A program made the translations under genes and the position numbers. This document shows positions 1 through 10,900 of a stretch of 64,000 bases of DNA, piece after piece (the first letter of the stretch is position 1; each line of letters starts with the position of its first letter). The stretch is from Glycine soja (Eukaryota; Streptophyta; Magnoliopsida; Fabales; Fabaceae). The DNA is taken from contig NC_041021.1 in the NCBI RefSeq assembly GCF_004193775.1, forward strand, positions 19,746,632 through 19,810,631, in the 5' to 3' direction. The notes under the pieces were generated by a model. It made no database searches and was not told the DNA's origin. It was given only the letters and a program-made list of their open reading frames with translations.

Positions 1-525
1 TAGTAGCCTTGAGGACCACCACATGCATTTGAAAGCAATCTTACAAGTTTTGCAGCAACATGAACTGAAGGTGAACAAGAAAAAATACAACTTTGGTCAG
101 AATTCATTGAAATATTTGGGGCATATCATCTCAGGAAAGGGTGTGGAAGCTGAACCTAGTAAATTGACAGCAATGGCTGAGTGGCCTAGGCCTAAAGATG
201 CTAAAAGATTAAGAGGATTCCTGGGGTTAATAGGGTATTATAGGAGATTCGTGAAGGCTTATGGGAAAATTTCATAGCCCTTGAATAAACTGCTCAAGAA
301 GGATGCATTTCATTGGAGGGAAGAAGCTACTCATGCCTTTGAAGAGCTTCATGCAGCAGTGAGGAAGTTTCCTATTTTGGCAATACCAGATTTTTCTAAG
401 AGTTTTATTTAGGAAACTGATGTATCAGGAACTGGACTGGGGACAATTTTATTGTAGGAAGAGAAACCTCTAGCTTTTTGGAGCAAGGCTCTCTCAGACA
501 GGGCTCTTTTTGGACAATTTTATAC
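1..525 (+). pseudogene. gypsy reverse transcriptase thumb / RNase H fragment
   Basis: The first codons continue the 'SSLEDHHMHLKA' segment that follows the catalytic aspartate box of gypsy reverse transcriptases. After it come the '[17 protein letters not shown]' and '[16 protein letters not shown]' motifs, then the RNase H start (ETD..GTGLG, corresponding to ETDASGxGxGAVL). TAG codons interrupt at 275-277 and again in the RNase H part. Near 508-525 the frame jumps from RNase H straight to the region before the integrase zinc-binding motif, so an internal deletion has removed most of RNase H when compared with the copy at 15571-20560. Confidence 0.85.
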
Positions 526-805
526 TAGTTCTGTCAAAAAATTCCACTAGAATCCCTTTACTTTTGAAAGAATTGCATGACTCCCCTTTGGGAGGACATT
601 TAGGGTTATTTAGAACCTTCAAGAGAGTGGCTAATGTGGTGTTTTGGCAAGAATGAAGGAAACTATAAGGGTCTATGTTGCTGCATGTGAAACCTGTGTG
701 GTAGTGGATAGGCTGACTAAGTATGCTCATTTTTTTGCATTAAGTCATCCCTTTACAGCTAAGGAAGTAGCTGAGTTATTCATTAAAGAAGTGGTGAGGC
801 TGCAT
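526..805 (+). pseudogene. gypsy integrase N-terminal part, interrupted
   Basis: Contains the 'LLKELHDSPLGGHLG' segment of the integrase HHCC zinc-binding domain, then '[11 protein letters not shown]' and, in another frame, '[27 protein letters not shown]' from the catalytic core. At least one frameshift and stop codons separate these blocks, and the segment around the first catalytic Asp looks deleted. The reading stops at 'EVVRLH', exactly where a LINE was inserted, and resumes at 2187 with 'LHGFPASIV'. Confidence 0.85.
799..805. repeat. 7-bp target-site duplication (left copy) of LINE fragment 806-2186
   Basis: GCTGCAT occurs here and again at 2187-2193. It overlaps the same integrase codons on both sides of the LINE insertion, as expected for a target-site duplication. 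It is immediately followed by the poly-T that is the complement of the LINE poly-A tail. Confidence 0.8.
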
Positions 806-1156
806 TTTTTTTTTGATAAGCAAAGATAGATATTATAAATATAACAGAGTACCAGGGGTACTGAATTACAGCTGGTTGGGTGGCCATGTAGATGGTTCCA
901 AATGAGACTTATAAGAGTCTAAAACAGAACCAAAACAGGCTGACCCGATATAGATAAACTATTTCTAATGTTTACTAGTACAAGAACCCTTCTCTAATGT
1001 TACTAGACCACTGATTAAGGTGTGTTGAGAAGCCTTTCTCAAAGTTCGATAACTATGTCCACAATAGGAATGATGCGTCGTCAATCAGTTTGTTACTATC
1101 AAAAGAGTCATTGGAGAAAATCATCTTATTCCTCTGCTGCCAAATAGTCCAGGTTA

Positions 1157-1168
1157 CAGCCAACCACC
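1157..1168. repeat. 12-bp target-site duplication (left) of nested LINE 1169-1797
   Basis: CAGCCAACCACC here is repeated exactly at 1798-1809. It encodes, on the minus strand, the 'WWLA' block shared by both halves of the outer LINE fragment, so the outer LINE reads through cleanly when the inner one is ignored. Confidence 0.9.
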
Positions 1169-1797
1169 CGAGAGCCTTGTCCTTTGCTTGGAGGTTGTTA
1201 TGGGATAGACTTCCCACTAAGGACAACCTGGCTAAGCGGCAAATTCAAACTAACAATGATTTATGCCCTTTCTGCCACAGCAAGCCTGAGTCTGCTTCCC
1301 ATTTATTTTTCACTTGTGACAAAATTCAGCCTTTGTGGTGGGAATTCTTATCCTGGGTGAAGGAAGACAGAACCATCCATTGTAGACCAATGAATAATTT
1401 TCTCCAACATGCTCCTACTGCAGGAACTCAGGCTATTGGTAGAAGATGAAAAATCTGGTGGTTGGCAGCTACAAACTCAATCTGGAAAGTCAGGAATGAT
1501 ATCATTTTTCAGAATCAACCTTTTGATATCTCTAAATTGGCAGATAACACTCTTTTCCTTATGTGGACCTGGCTGAAGGGGTGGGAAAAGGACTTCACTG
1601 TCCCTTTTACACAGTGGTCCTCAGCAATGTCTTTAGTATTTATTTAACACTATTAGGAAGGGCAGGTTTTATGTGTTGTATTTTGATGGGTGCCTGTATG
1701 ACTAATCTTCAGATGTTATTTCTCATTGTAACATGTAGTACCACTGGTACTTCTAATTATCAATATAAATTATCTTTGCAATTCAAAAAAAAAAAAG
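1169..1797 (+). mobile_element. Second 5'-truncated LINE fragment, nested inside the first, opposite strand
   Basis: Encodes the C-terminal part of a LINE ORF2: 'SFAWRLLWDRLPTKDNL', the zf-RVT cysteines/histidine 'CPFCHSKPESASHLFFTC', then 'WWLAATNSIWKVRNDIIF' and a short tail ending 'QWSSAMS'. A stop at 1447-1449 interrupts it. It finishes with a 12-base A tract (1785-1796) and is flanked by a perfect 12-bp TSD, so the truncated 5' end at 1169 is an integration end, not a deletion. Confidence 0.9.
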
Positions 1798-2186
1798 CAG
1801 CCAACCACCAACATTTCCATCTAGTCGATCTTATCCCATCCACCATTATCATACCATGTTGGAGGAAGTGCTGCCTTGGATCTTTCAGAAAAGCTCCAGT
1901 GGTGTTCACCCATGATGACGTTTCCCACCAAATAGGGATGATTTTCATGCAATGAAAACACAAGTGTCCTGTTTCCTCTTCCATGTTTCTGCAAAATGGG
2001 CAGCTCCTATCTGGGACCACTATTTGTCTTCTATGTAAATTTACTTTAGTAGGCAACCTATCTCTAAGGAGCCTCCAAGCGAATACAGCAAATTTGATTG
2101 GCACCTTTAGCTTCCACAACTCTTCAAAAGCCCTATCCTGTATCCCCTCCATTCCTGCCCCCCTCATTAGATTGTAAGCAGTCTTC

Positions 2187-3070
2187 GCTGCATGGTTTCC
2201 CTGCCTCAATAGTATCTAATAAGGACAGACTTTTCATGAGCCTCTTTTGGAAGGAATTGTTCAGGAAAACAGGCACCCAATTGAAGATGAGCACTGCCTA
2301 TTATCCTCAAACAGATGGGCAGACTGAAGTAGTTAACCGATGCTTAGAAGCTTATTTGAGGTGTTTAACTGGAACCAAACCAAAACACTGGCCTAACCAC
2401 TTGGCCTGGGCTGAATTTTGGTTCAATACCAACTTCAATATCTTTACCAAGATGTCTCCTTTTAAAGCTTTGTATGGACAGGAACCCCCACTTTTAGTTA
2501 AAGGAGCTGACATCCCTTCCAAATTGGAAGAGGTAAATCAATTGAGTAAGGACAGAGATGAATTGTTACAGGAACTAAGGAACAATCTGCTCAAGGCTCA
2601 GGATCAGATGAAAATATCTGTAAACAAGCATAGAAGGGAGCTAGTCCTGCTGGAAGGAGATTGGGTCTTTCTGAAACTGCAACCTTATAGAATGATGTCT
2701 TTAGCAAGAAAGCCAAATGAAAAGCTGGGTCCACTATTTTATGGACCCTACAAGGTGATACAATGAATTGGGCAGGCTGCTTATAAACTAGAACTTCCAG
2801 AGGGTAGCAAGATACATCCAGTGTTCTATATATCCCAGCTCAAGAAAGTGGTTAAGCCCACTTGTTCCCCTCAACCATTACCAACAGCCCAAAATGAGAA
2901 TTGGGAACTGTAGGTCCAACCAGAGAAGGTCATGCAGAGCAGAATTTCAGAAGATGGCAGAAAGGAGGTTCTCATCAAATGGCAAGACTTACTCCACCAT
3001 GAAGATAGCTGGGAACTTGCTGAGGAAATGCAGACCCTTTTTCCTTCAATTTGACCTTGAGGACAAGGTC
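2187..3070 (+). pseudogene. gypsy integrase core / C-terminus with chromodomain-like tail
   Basis: Resumes the integrase: 'GFPASIVSNKDRLFMS' (second catalytic Asp region), 'YYPQTDGQTEVVNRCLEAYLR' (catalytic Glu), then the linker and 'GPYKVI'. A TGA at 2764-2766 ends the long frame, but the same frame goes on with '[15 protein letters not shown]' and the chromodomain-like 'EVLIKWQDLLHHEDSWE'. A further TAG lies near 2911. The element is therefore dead, although its sequence is still close to the copy at 15946-16767. Confidence 0.88.
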
Positions 3071-3080
3071 CATCTTGAAA

Positions 3081-3096
3081 GGGGGGGGGGGGGGGG
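3081..3096 (+). repeat. Poly-G run in the polypurine tract
   Basis: Sixteen consecutive G directly before the 3' LTR. This is the expanded polypurine tract used to prime plus-strand DNA synthesis; the related element has only seven G/C at the equivalent place (15873-15879). Confidence 0.85.
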
Positions 3097-3098
3097 AT

Positions 3099-3379
3099 TG
3101 ATAGAGGGGGAGATGGGGAAAGGTGTATGTTAGAAAATATCCTTGGAAGAGTTAGAGAGCTGTCAGTTTGTTAGGACAGCTAGGATAATAGTTATAACAA
3201 ATTATTAGTTAGTTAAGGGCTATAAATAGCATTGGGAGGGGTTAGTTAGAGGTTAGACAAAAAACTGGAGATAGTAAGAAGGCAATGAGACCTTGAATTC
3301 CTCAGTATGTGTAACCATTGTGCTATAGCGTTAATTCAAATAAAAACGATTTTTCCCCAGTTCTGGTCCAGTTCTATCA
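3099..3379 (+). repeat. 3' LTR of element A (Reina-like)
   Basis: Begins TGATAGAGGGGG and ends TTCTATCA. It matches the LTR pair at 15571-15869 and 20267-20560 on the opposite strand. The ends form a 7-bp inverted repeat (TGATAGA/TCTATCA), longer than the usual TG/CA. An AATAAA-type segment lies near 3340. Confidence 0.9.
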
Positions 3380-3387
3380 CAATCCCA

Positions 3388-3530
3388 GTTAAATGAGAAA
3401 ACAAATCATGATATAGGAAAATATGAAAACCAATTGTAAGAGATAATGAGAAAATAAGGAAATTAATCCGAATGATAATCTAAGACTCTTAGATAGGATA
3501 GAGATATTATGGAATATTCTGGCTGTAGTT
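3388..3530 (+). repeat. Diverged direct repeat, copy 1 (partner 5397-5545)
   Basis: The block with 'AAAACAAATCAT', 'GATAATGAG' and 'AAATAAGGAAA' recurs in the same order and orientation at 5397-5545, with many mismatches. With the 3975-4270/4918-5200 pair it brackets old gypsy remnants, so these may be decayed LTR or UTR pieces. No protein is encoded. The stretch 3531-3974 shows no gene; it is rich in CTAAC repeats like an LTR. Confidence 0.55.
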
Positions 3531-3974
3531 CTGATTTGATAATAATTGTAGCTGCAATATATTTGATAAAACTGAGTGATAAAGTGTTTGAGAAGGTGAG
3601 AAAGTATTTGAGAAGATGAGTAAATTGAGAGAAAAGACTGATATTATTACTAGACTGAGAAGTTAATCTGAGTTGGTTACAATGAGAGGTATACATAGAC
3701 CTCTGAACCTTTACACTAGCAATAACACAATCTAACTAACTAACAGCAAAGGCTAACTGAATTAACAAATAGACTAACTGAATCAACTAACAAACTAACT
3801 AATCTGTTATCAGATATCTAAGGCTAGAGAAGTGCTGTTAGCAAAGGTTAACAACCCTTACAAGTACACAAAATTACAAAATCTGTTTATACAGTTATAC
3901 AACACATGCTCTAATATTCTAATACAATGAAGTGTATTGCTAGGTGGCTGCCGTGACGGTGGCCCAGAGTTTTG

Positions 3975-4270
3975 CATCAGGACTTTTTTCTAATTGGTGT
4001 GTTTGGGCTTGATTATGGTCAAAATGGAAAGGGTGATCAACAATTAAACAAGGGACAGGCTTGAGGTTGAACATAGCTTGGGAAGGTGGTGCATGGTACT
4101 CATGTTCCAGAACATTAAGACGAGGTTGCTATTATTGTAAAAATGTGAGAAAATCTGTGCAATGAAGGCACAAAGGAGAATCTGAGACAAAGTGACTAGT
4201 GATGGACAGCAGCAGCAAAAAAGAGATTGCTATAAGGAAGAAAGAATGAGAATAAAATAGAGCTCCAAAT
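3975..4270 (+). repeat. Diverged direct repeat, copy 1 (partner 4918-5200)
   Basis: About 290 bp containing 'CAATTAAACAAGGGACA', 'TGTGCAATGAAGGCACAAAG' and 'AAAAAGAGATTGCTATAAGG' is repeated in the same orientation at 4918-5200. The copies flank the gypsy integrase/chromodomain scraps at 4270-4915. Origin unknown; a partial duplication of a gypsy non-coding segment is plausible. Confidence 0.7.
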
Positions 4271-4870
4271 GCTGTATGGGAAGACATCAGCATGAATTTC
4301 ATTGTGGGCTTACCAAAATCTGAAGGTTTTGATGCTGTATTGGGCTTCTATCGGCCATATCAAGTGCCGAAAAAGATTGGGCCGAATGTTGCATATTGTT
4401 AAGAGTCGTTTATGTTAGAGCTGTTTAGAATAAATGGGTTTTAGTATGTATTGGCCCAAGTGCTTGTATATGCTTAACCTAGTATTATAAATATGAGGGT
4501 AGCTACACATTGTAGAGTACCTAATTACTGCTTACTCATGCCGCTCTCTCTTTCTCCATTGTCTCTTTCTACACATATAAGCTAGATTTACCAGCCAGGA
4601 ATCGCATGCATCCCGTCTTCCATGTCTCCCTTTTGAAGAGAGCCATTCTTCCTGGTCAAACTCCCCAACTGCTGCCTCAAGTGTTGTAAAAAAAGCAGGA
4701 GTTAGAAGTCCAGCCTGAAGCAGTTTTATAATCTAGAAGATATGCATCAAGAGTGGTGGAGGTGCTCATTAAGTTGCAACACCTACCAGAATGTGAAAAT
4801 AGTTGGGGACTAGTAGTAGCAATTCAGGGAACCTTTCCTCACTTCCACCTTCAGGACAAGGTGGATCTTA
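4270..4870 (+). pseudogene. Scraps of a second gypsy polyprotein
   Basis: At 4270-4345 a frame reads 'WEDISMNFIVGLPKSEGFDAVL', the first catalytic Asp region of a gypsy integrase. At 4585-4870 another block reads 'HPVFHVSLLKRAILPGQTP' and 'VVEVLIKLQHLPECENSW', the C-terminal and chromodomain-like tail, with two stops. The roughly 240 bp between them (TATAAATATGAGGG near 4485) looks like LTR sequence rather than coding. It differs from element A, so it is a different, older family. Confidence 0.7.
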
Positions 4871-4917
4871 CATATACCTTCTTAATAGGAAACTGCTATG
4901 AAAGTGGACAAGATTTT

Positions 4918-5200
4918 TTGCATAAGGACTTTTGTAATAGGTGTGGTTGGGCTTGATGATGGTTAAAACAGAAATGGTGATCATCAACAATTAAACAAGG
5001 GACAAGTTTGAGGTTGAATGGAGGCTGGGAAGGTAGTGCATGGTGCTGACATTCCAGAATATGAAGATGAGGATGCTATTATTGTAAACACTTGTGAGAG
5101 AAAATCTGTGCAATGAAGGCACAAAGGAGAATCCAAGACAAAGCAAGAAAAAGAGATTGCTATAAGGAATAAAAACATGGGAATAAAATGAAGCTCTGGA
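4918..5200 (+). repeat. Diverged direct repeat, copy 2 (partner 3975-4270)
   Basis: See the entry at 3975. This copy follows the gypsy scraps. The following 5201-5396 shows no gene. Confidence 0.7.
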
Positions 5201-5396
5201 TTTTCATAACTCAATAGCGTAATGGTGGGACACATCAAAGATAACAGTACCACTTTGTTACCATATTAAAATTAGAGTTTTAACTATAGTAATAGAGACA
5301 AAAATACTATGAAATTGATATTGACTTGACATGATGTGATGTGATTTTTTAAAATATGAGGATATGATATGTAAAATCAAAAGCATCAACCCTTAT

Positions 5397-5545
5397 TAAG
5401 GAAAACAAATCATAAAATATTAGAAAACATGAAAACTAAGCGAATAGAAGATAATGAGGAAATAAGGAAACTAGTCCTAAATACAATTTAAAATGCTCTA
5501 TGATATGATAAAGATACTATTGGATATTTTCATATACTCTACCAA
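5397..5545 (+). repeat. Diverged direct repeat, copy 2 (partner 3388-3530)
   Basis: See the entry at 3388. From here to the LINE at 5684 the DNA is AT-rich and shows no exon of the WLM gene that lies downstream. Confidence 0.55.
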
Positions 5546-5666
5546 TTATTAGTCTGTGGTAAGCAAAGAATCATGTGTATCTTATAATTTATCTATTATA
5601 GCTCCTTATACTGGCATTTGCATTGTGACTAGTGATGTGATGACTGGGAAAGCATAGTCTATGAAT

Positions 5667-5683
5667 ATGACATTTTGCCTCAT
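5667..5683. repeat. 17-bp target-site duplication, left copy
   Basis: ATGACATTTTGCCTCAT occurs here and, without mismatch, at 11864-11880 directly after the LINE poly-A tail. Confidence 0.97.
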
Positions 5684-7999
5684 AATAGTAATCCCCATCA
5701 TTGGGCAAGACAAGAAGAGAGAGATAAGTAGAGAGAGAGTGAGTAGAGAGAGAAACACTGGGTGGGGGAGAGATAGAGTGAGAGGTAAGAGAGTCTGGCG
5801 AGATAGAGCGAGCCTCGGGGAGGTATCCCGACGGCACTATGCCGGAAACATAGGAAGAGCTAAGCTTACACATTCGGTGACTAACTGGAGAGATCATAAG
5901 GATATTACATCCTTCTATTTCTCCCGTTTCGCTGATGACATCACAGAGAAAGAACTTTGGTACCATTTCAAAAAATGGGGGGATGTTAGGGAAATTTTCA
6001 TCCCAAAAAGAAGAAATTTCACGGGAAGACGGTATGGCTTTGTTAGGTTCATAGGGGTGCATGATATCCCTTACCTGGCGAAGCAGCTTGACAGGATCGT
6101 TATAGGGGGGTTGAAATTGTTTGTCAACCTCCCAAAGTATGATAGGGGGGCGCAGAAGGAGGAAGCGGCGACAACCCAAACACGGGCATGCACGGTCAGA
6201 AAGCAAAGAGCTGAGTTTCAAAATCAACATATGAAGCCAACATCATACGCAGATGCGCTGACAAGAAACATCAGAAGACCGGGAAATCAGAAGATATCAA
6301 ACACCCTTGTTAACCATAAAACCTCATCATCCTCGGTTCTTATTGAAGTCAAACTAGAAGACACTTCGTGGCTAAAGGAAGCGTGGGTAGGGCGCCTAAA
6401 AAATCCAACTATGTTTGAACGATTGGAGGAAGAGCTTCTCTGGGGGAATGGAATGGACGTAACCCCTAGATACATGGGTGACGATCAAGTCCTCTTACTG
6501 GGTCTCACTGACACTGAAGCGGATCAACTCATGAGTGGTGGAAGCGGAGGAGGTACAAGGGTATTCTCCTCTATCGAAAGGTGGAATCTGAGCTTGAGAG
6601 CAGGATGTAGGCTTACATGGATTCAATGCTGGGGGATTCCTATCCAGGCCTGGAATCCGAAATATATTAACCAGATTGTTGCTGTTATGGGAGAGCTGGT
6701 GGACTTGGATGACTCAGTGGAGGAGAAAAGAAGATTGGACAGAGCGCGGATTCTCATTAAAACTCCCTGGCGGCCGTTAATTCAACACACGGTGGAGGTA
6801 GTGATCGAACACGAGAAGTTCATGGTTCACGTCGTCGAGGAGTGTTGCGGTGGTTACCAAGACTGTATTCGGAGAGGGAGAAGTGTGAGAGGGTCATCGG
6901 AGGAGATTAACTCCGATGATAGCTTCCTCGATAGCTCCTCGCATATCAACAGGGACCTTGCGGAATACGTGCCACACTTGTCAGAGTCGAAAGCGCGTGG
7001 TGTTTTGGGTGTCAAGACGAAGTCCTCTGTCGGCGTCGATGACCAGGGGGTGCCACAACTGCCGCACTCGCCGGAGATAGAATTGCGTTTAGCCCGTCAC
7101 GAGGTCGTGGCGATGGTTGTCGCCGGCGTCGAAGACCACGAGATTTCTCGTTTACCCACTGGTCACAATGACTGCCATTACCCACTGGATAATGATATTA
7201 ATCCTCGGATCAACGACGAAAACCAGTCGACATCCCTGCATGGACCAAATTTGAATTCCACTTTGCAGGTATCGGCCATCAACAATACTGTTGGTATAGC
7301 CAAAAAGGGGGTCAGGCAGTGGGTCAGCTTGCTCAACAGGGATGCTGCCTCACAGAATTTTCACCAAAATGGAAATGAAGGTACTGGGGAGTCTAACGGG
7401 TTGGAAAAGGGTCAAAAAGCTTACGGTGCAGAAGATAGTGACGTGGCATTGGTTGAGGACAGCTTGGTTACACATGGAAATTTTGAATATAAGAAGGTGG
7501 AGGGCCCTAATTATGAAGAAGCAGCACATACAACAATTCAGGACCAGGATATTTCTAATTGTACCCCCAAAGACAAAAGGTCCACTTTGGGCCTTAACCC
7601 ACAAGCACGGGGGGTGAAAACACTTGGCAGGTTTATTCCCGGCAGAGAAGGTGCAACAAGAAATCAGATTTGGGCTTTCTTCCATCTATTTCAGGAGCTG
7701 TATCACATACTGGAGACACACAACCTCAGCACACAAACATTTCGACACTGCAAGGGGAAACACATAAGGTTATTCAGGACCTTTCCCCTCAGCCACAGGT
7801 CAGCAATGGAGTCTCAGAGGCAATCCTAGAGTCTGACAATCAGTCTATTCCTGAGGCAACTCAACTATGGAGTATGGCCAAACAATTGGGTCTCATTGGT
7901 GGGGGAAGCAAGGAGGCAATCATTCAAAAATTCCAGCAAATGGAGGATAGGGACAGAGTAGAAGCAAATAGAAGGGATGACAACAACATGAATCAATGA
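5684..7999 (+). pseudogene. LINE ORF1 protein (RRM / DUF4283-like), frameshifted
   Basis: The nucleic-acid-binding protein of plant LINEs, thought to coat the element RNA. An Arg/Glu/Ser-rich start is followed by an RRM-like domain near 5907-6150 with 'FYFSRFADDITEKELWYHF' and 'GRRYGFVRF'. A DUF4283-like middle part contains 'GCRLTWIQCWGIPIQAWN' and there is a long acidic, low-complexity tail. The open frame ends with a TAG at 7827-7829, but the natural C-terminus ('QLGLIGGGSKEAIIQKFQQM') is in the next frame and stops at 7997-7999, so a single frameshift lies around 7620-7700. No ATG is present near the element's own 5' end: the frame is open back into the flank, where an ATG at 5661 happens to be in phase. 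Confidence 0.85.
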
Positions 8000-10900
8000 A
8001 TATAATTTCCTATAATGTTAGAGGCCTAGGTAGGGGTCTAAAATGGGGAGCAATAAGGAGATTGGTTAAGCAGGAGGGTGTGGATATGATTTTTTTTCAA
8101 GAGACAAAGAAAGAAATGGTGGACAAAGCTATGTGTCAGGCTTTATGGGGACATGTAGATGTAAGTTGGAAATTGCTGCCACCTATCTATTCAGCAGGTG
8201 GCATACTATGTTTATGGAATTATAATTCATTTAGATTATAGAGGAAAATCAGTGGTAGTGGCTTTATTTTAATGGTTGGGGAATGGGTCCAAGAAGCTCA
8301 ATTGGTCACCCTTGTTACTATTTATTCTCCATGTGACATACACAATAAAAGAATTTTGTGGGATATAGTAAAACAGTTGAGACAATCAATGGATGGGGGG
8401 CTGTGGTGCATTTTGGGAGATTTTAACTCCATAAGAAGCTCAGATGAAAGGTTTGCCAATGTTCAAAGAATGATTGAGGATAGCTGTATCAGAGAATTCA
8501 ATGAGTGGATAGATGAATTGGAGGTTATGGAGGTTCCTTGGCTGGGCAGAAAGTTTACTTGGTATAGACCTAATGGCGCATCTAGAAGCAGACTTGACAG
8601 GTTCTTAGTTTCTCATGAGTGGCTTGTTAGATGGCCCAGCAGTATTCAAGCTACACTTGCAAGGAATTTTTCGGATCATTGTCCAATTGTGTTGCGTTCT
8701 AAGGAGATTGATTGGGGCCCAAAACCTTTTAGGATCATGGATTGTTGGTTACTTGATAGGTCATTTAAGGAAACTGTGCATCATAGCTGGACATCCAATC
8801 AGCAAGCAGGGTGGGGAGGTTACATCCTTAAAGAAAAAATCAAGAAATTAAAACACAGCTTGAAGAGATGGAATAGAAAACATTTTGGAGATACTTTTAC
8901 AAAGGTCAAAAGGATTGAATCTGAATTAAACAAATTGGAGGAAGACACAATCCAAAGACAACTATCCCAACAAGAAGAGTAGAAAAGAAAGCAGCTGCAG
9001 GAAGATCTTTGGGCAGCAGCCCAAGCCCATGAGTCTTTGTTGAGACAAAAATCGAGATCAAGGTGGATCAAGGAGGGTGATTGTAATTCTCGGTATTTCC
9101 ACATGATGATAAATGCAAATCATAGGCACGACTCTTTAAAAGGGGTGTTGGTGGATGGAGTATGGACAGTTGAGCCTAATAAAGTGAGGGAGGAAGCTAG
9201 GGCTTTCTTTTCACAAAGATTCCTTGAACCAGACCCTCACAGGCCCACACTGGATGGCATTACTTTTCAAATCATCTCCCAACAGCAGAACAACATGCTA
9301 GTTGCACCTTTTTCAGAGGAGGAAGTGAGGTTGGCAATATGGGACTGTGGTAGTGACAAGAGCCCCAGGCCTGATGGATTTAATTTCAAATTCATCAAGA
9401 TGTTTTGGCCGCTGATCAAGCCTGATGTCTTACGTTTTTTAGATGAATTTTATGTCAATAGTGTCTTTCCTAAGGGGTGCAATGCATCCTTCCTTGCCTT
9501 AATCCCCAAGGTGGCTGACCCACAATACTTGAATGATTATAGACCTATATCTCTTATAGGCTGTATGTATAAGATCGTGGCGAAGCTATTGGCTAAGAGA
9601 TTGAAGAGAGTGTTGCCCTCTATTATTAATGAAGCTCAATCTGCTTTCATCGAAGGAAGACACTTACTTCAGAGTGTACTTATAGCTAATGAAGTAATTG
9701 ACAAAGCTAAAAGAAGCACTAAATCGTGTCTTATTTTCAAAGTTGACTATGAAAAGGCGTACGACTCGGTGTCATGGGATTTTCTGCTATATATGTTGAA
9801 GAGATTAGGCTTTGACTCTAAATGGATAAGGTGGATGGAAGGGTGTTTGAAATCTGCCTCAATTTCAGTTTTGGTAAATGGCAGCCCCACAGCAGAATTC
9901 ATACCCCAAAGGGGTCTTAGACAAGGAGATCCTTTAGCTCCATTTCTATTCAATGTGGTAGTAGAAGCCTTGAATGGTTTGATGAGGACAGCTGTGGGGG
10001 CAAATCTGTACAAAGGATTTAGTGTTGGATGCAATGATGTAAGCATTAGCATATTGCAATATGTGGATGACATCATCTTTTTTGGTGAGGCTACTATGGA
10101 TAATGTCAAAGCTATCAAAGCTATCCTAAGAACCTTTGAATTGGTTTCTGCTTTAAAAATCATTTTTGCTAAGAGTTCTTTCGGTGCTTTTGGCATGAGT
10201 GATCAGTGGAAGCAAGTGGCAGCTAATTATTTGAACTGCAGTCAGCTGGCTCTTCCTTTTGTCTATCGTGGCATACCCATAGGGGCCAATCCGAGGCGAG
10301 CTCGTGTGTGGGAACCCACTATCCAAAAATGTGAGAGAAGGCTAGCTAGGTGGAAGCAGAGATATATCTCTTTTGTGGGGAGAGTGACACTTATTCAATC
10401 AGTACTTACATCAATTCCTATTTATTACTTTTCCTTTTTCAGGGTACCACAAACAGTGATCAACAAGCTAATCCAAATACAGCGAAGATTTCTTTGGGGA
10501 GGGGGACATGACAGCAAAAAGATTGCATGAATCTCGTGGGAGACTGTGTGTCTACCCAAAGACAAAGGGGGTTTAGGCATCAAAGATATCAACACTTTTA
10601 ATTTGGCTCTCCTTGGTAAATGGATGTGGAATCTTATGCAGCACCAAGGGGCTTTATGGGTTACAGTTTTGGAGGCTAAATACGGGGGATGGAGGGGTTT
10701 AACTGAAGAGGGAGTTTCAAACCTACAATCAATATGGTGGAGGGATTTAAAAAGAGCTATTCACCATTCACATCATGGTAAGAATCTACAACATGAACTC
10801 AAATGGAAGGTACAAGCTGGGGATAAGGTGAAATTTTGGGAGCATAGGTGGATTTGTCATGAGCAATCACTAGCTGAAAAGTATCCTAGGCTCCACTTGA

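Larger units (their letters stand above)
806..2186 (-). mobile_element. 5'-truncated LINE (L1-like) fragment, minus strand, itself interrupted
   Basis: On the minus strand this is the 3' end of a plant LINE: the zf-RVT zinc-binding segment (CPFCRNMEEETGHLCFHC, about 2060-2000) followed by the 'WWLAA' block and, after an interruption, the 3' end (1168 to 806) ending in a poly-A (seen as T at 806-815). The 3' UTR carries the same 'GGTACT' hairpin-like motif as the full LINE at 5684-11863. It is inserted into gypsy integrase with a 7-bp TSD and is split by the LINE at 1169-1797. Confidence 0.85.
1..3379 (+). mobile_element. 3' part of a Reina-like Ty3/gypsy retrotransposon (element A), broken
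   Basis: The polyprotein runs left to right: reverse transcriptase/RNase H (1-525), integrase (526-805, then 2187 on), a chromodomain-like tail, a purine-rich tract and a short 3' LTR. The 5' part lies outside the window. The same family occurs complete and inverted at 15571-20560, and the two share long stretches of protein sequence. Short LTRs of about 300 bp, a total length near 5 kb in the complete copy and a chromodomain-like C-terminus point to the Reina lineage of chromoviruses; the lineage name is inference. Many in-frame stops and a large LINE insertion make it non-functional. Confidence 0.85.

Noticed and set aside
5589..6230. 213-codon minus-strand frame across the LINE 5' junction
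   Set aside because: It crosses the target-site duplication and overlaps ORF1 in antisense; no recognisable domain.
6287..7685. Minus-strand open frames over LINE ORF1
   Set aside because: They are shadows of the sense frame; no family motifs, and the sense strand has clear RRM and DUF4283-like blocks.
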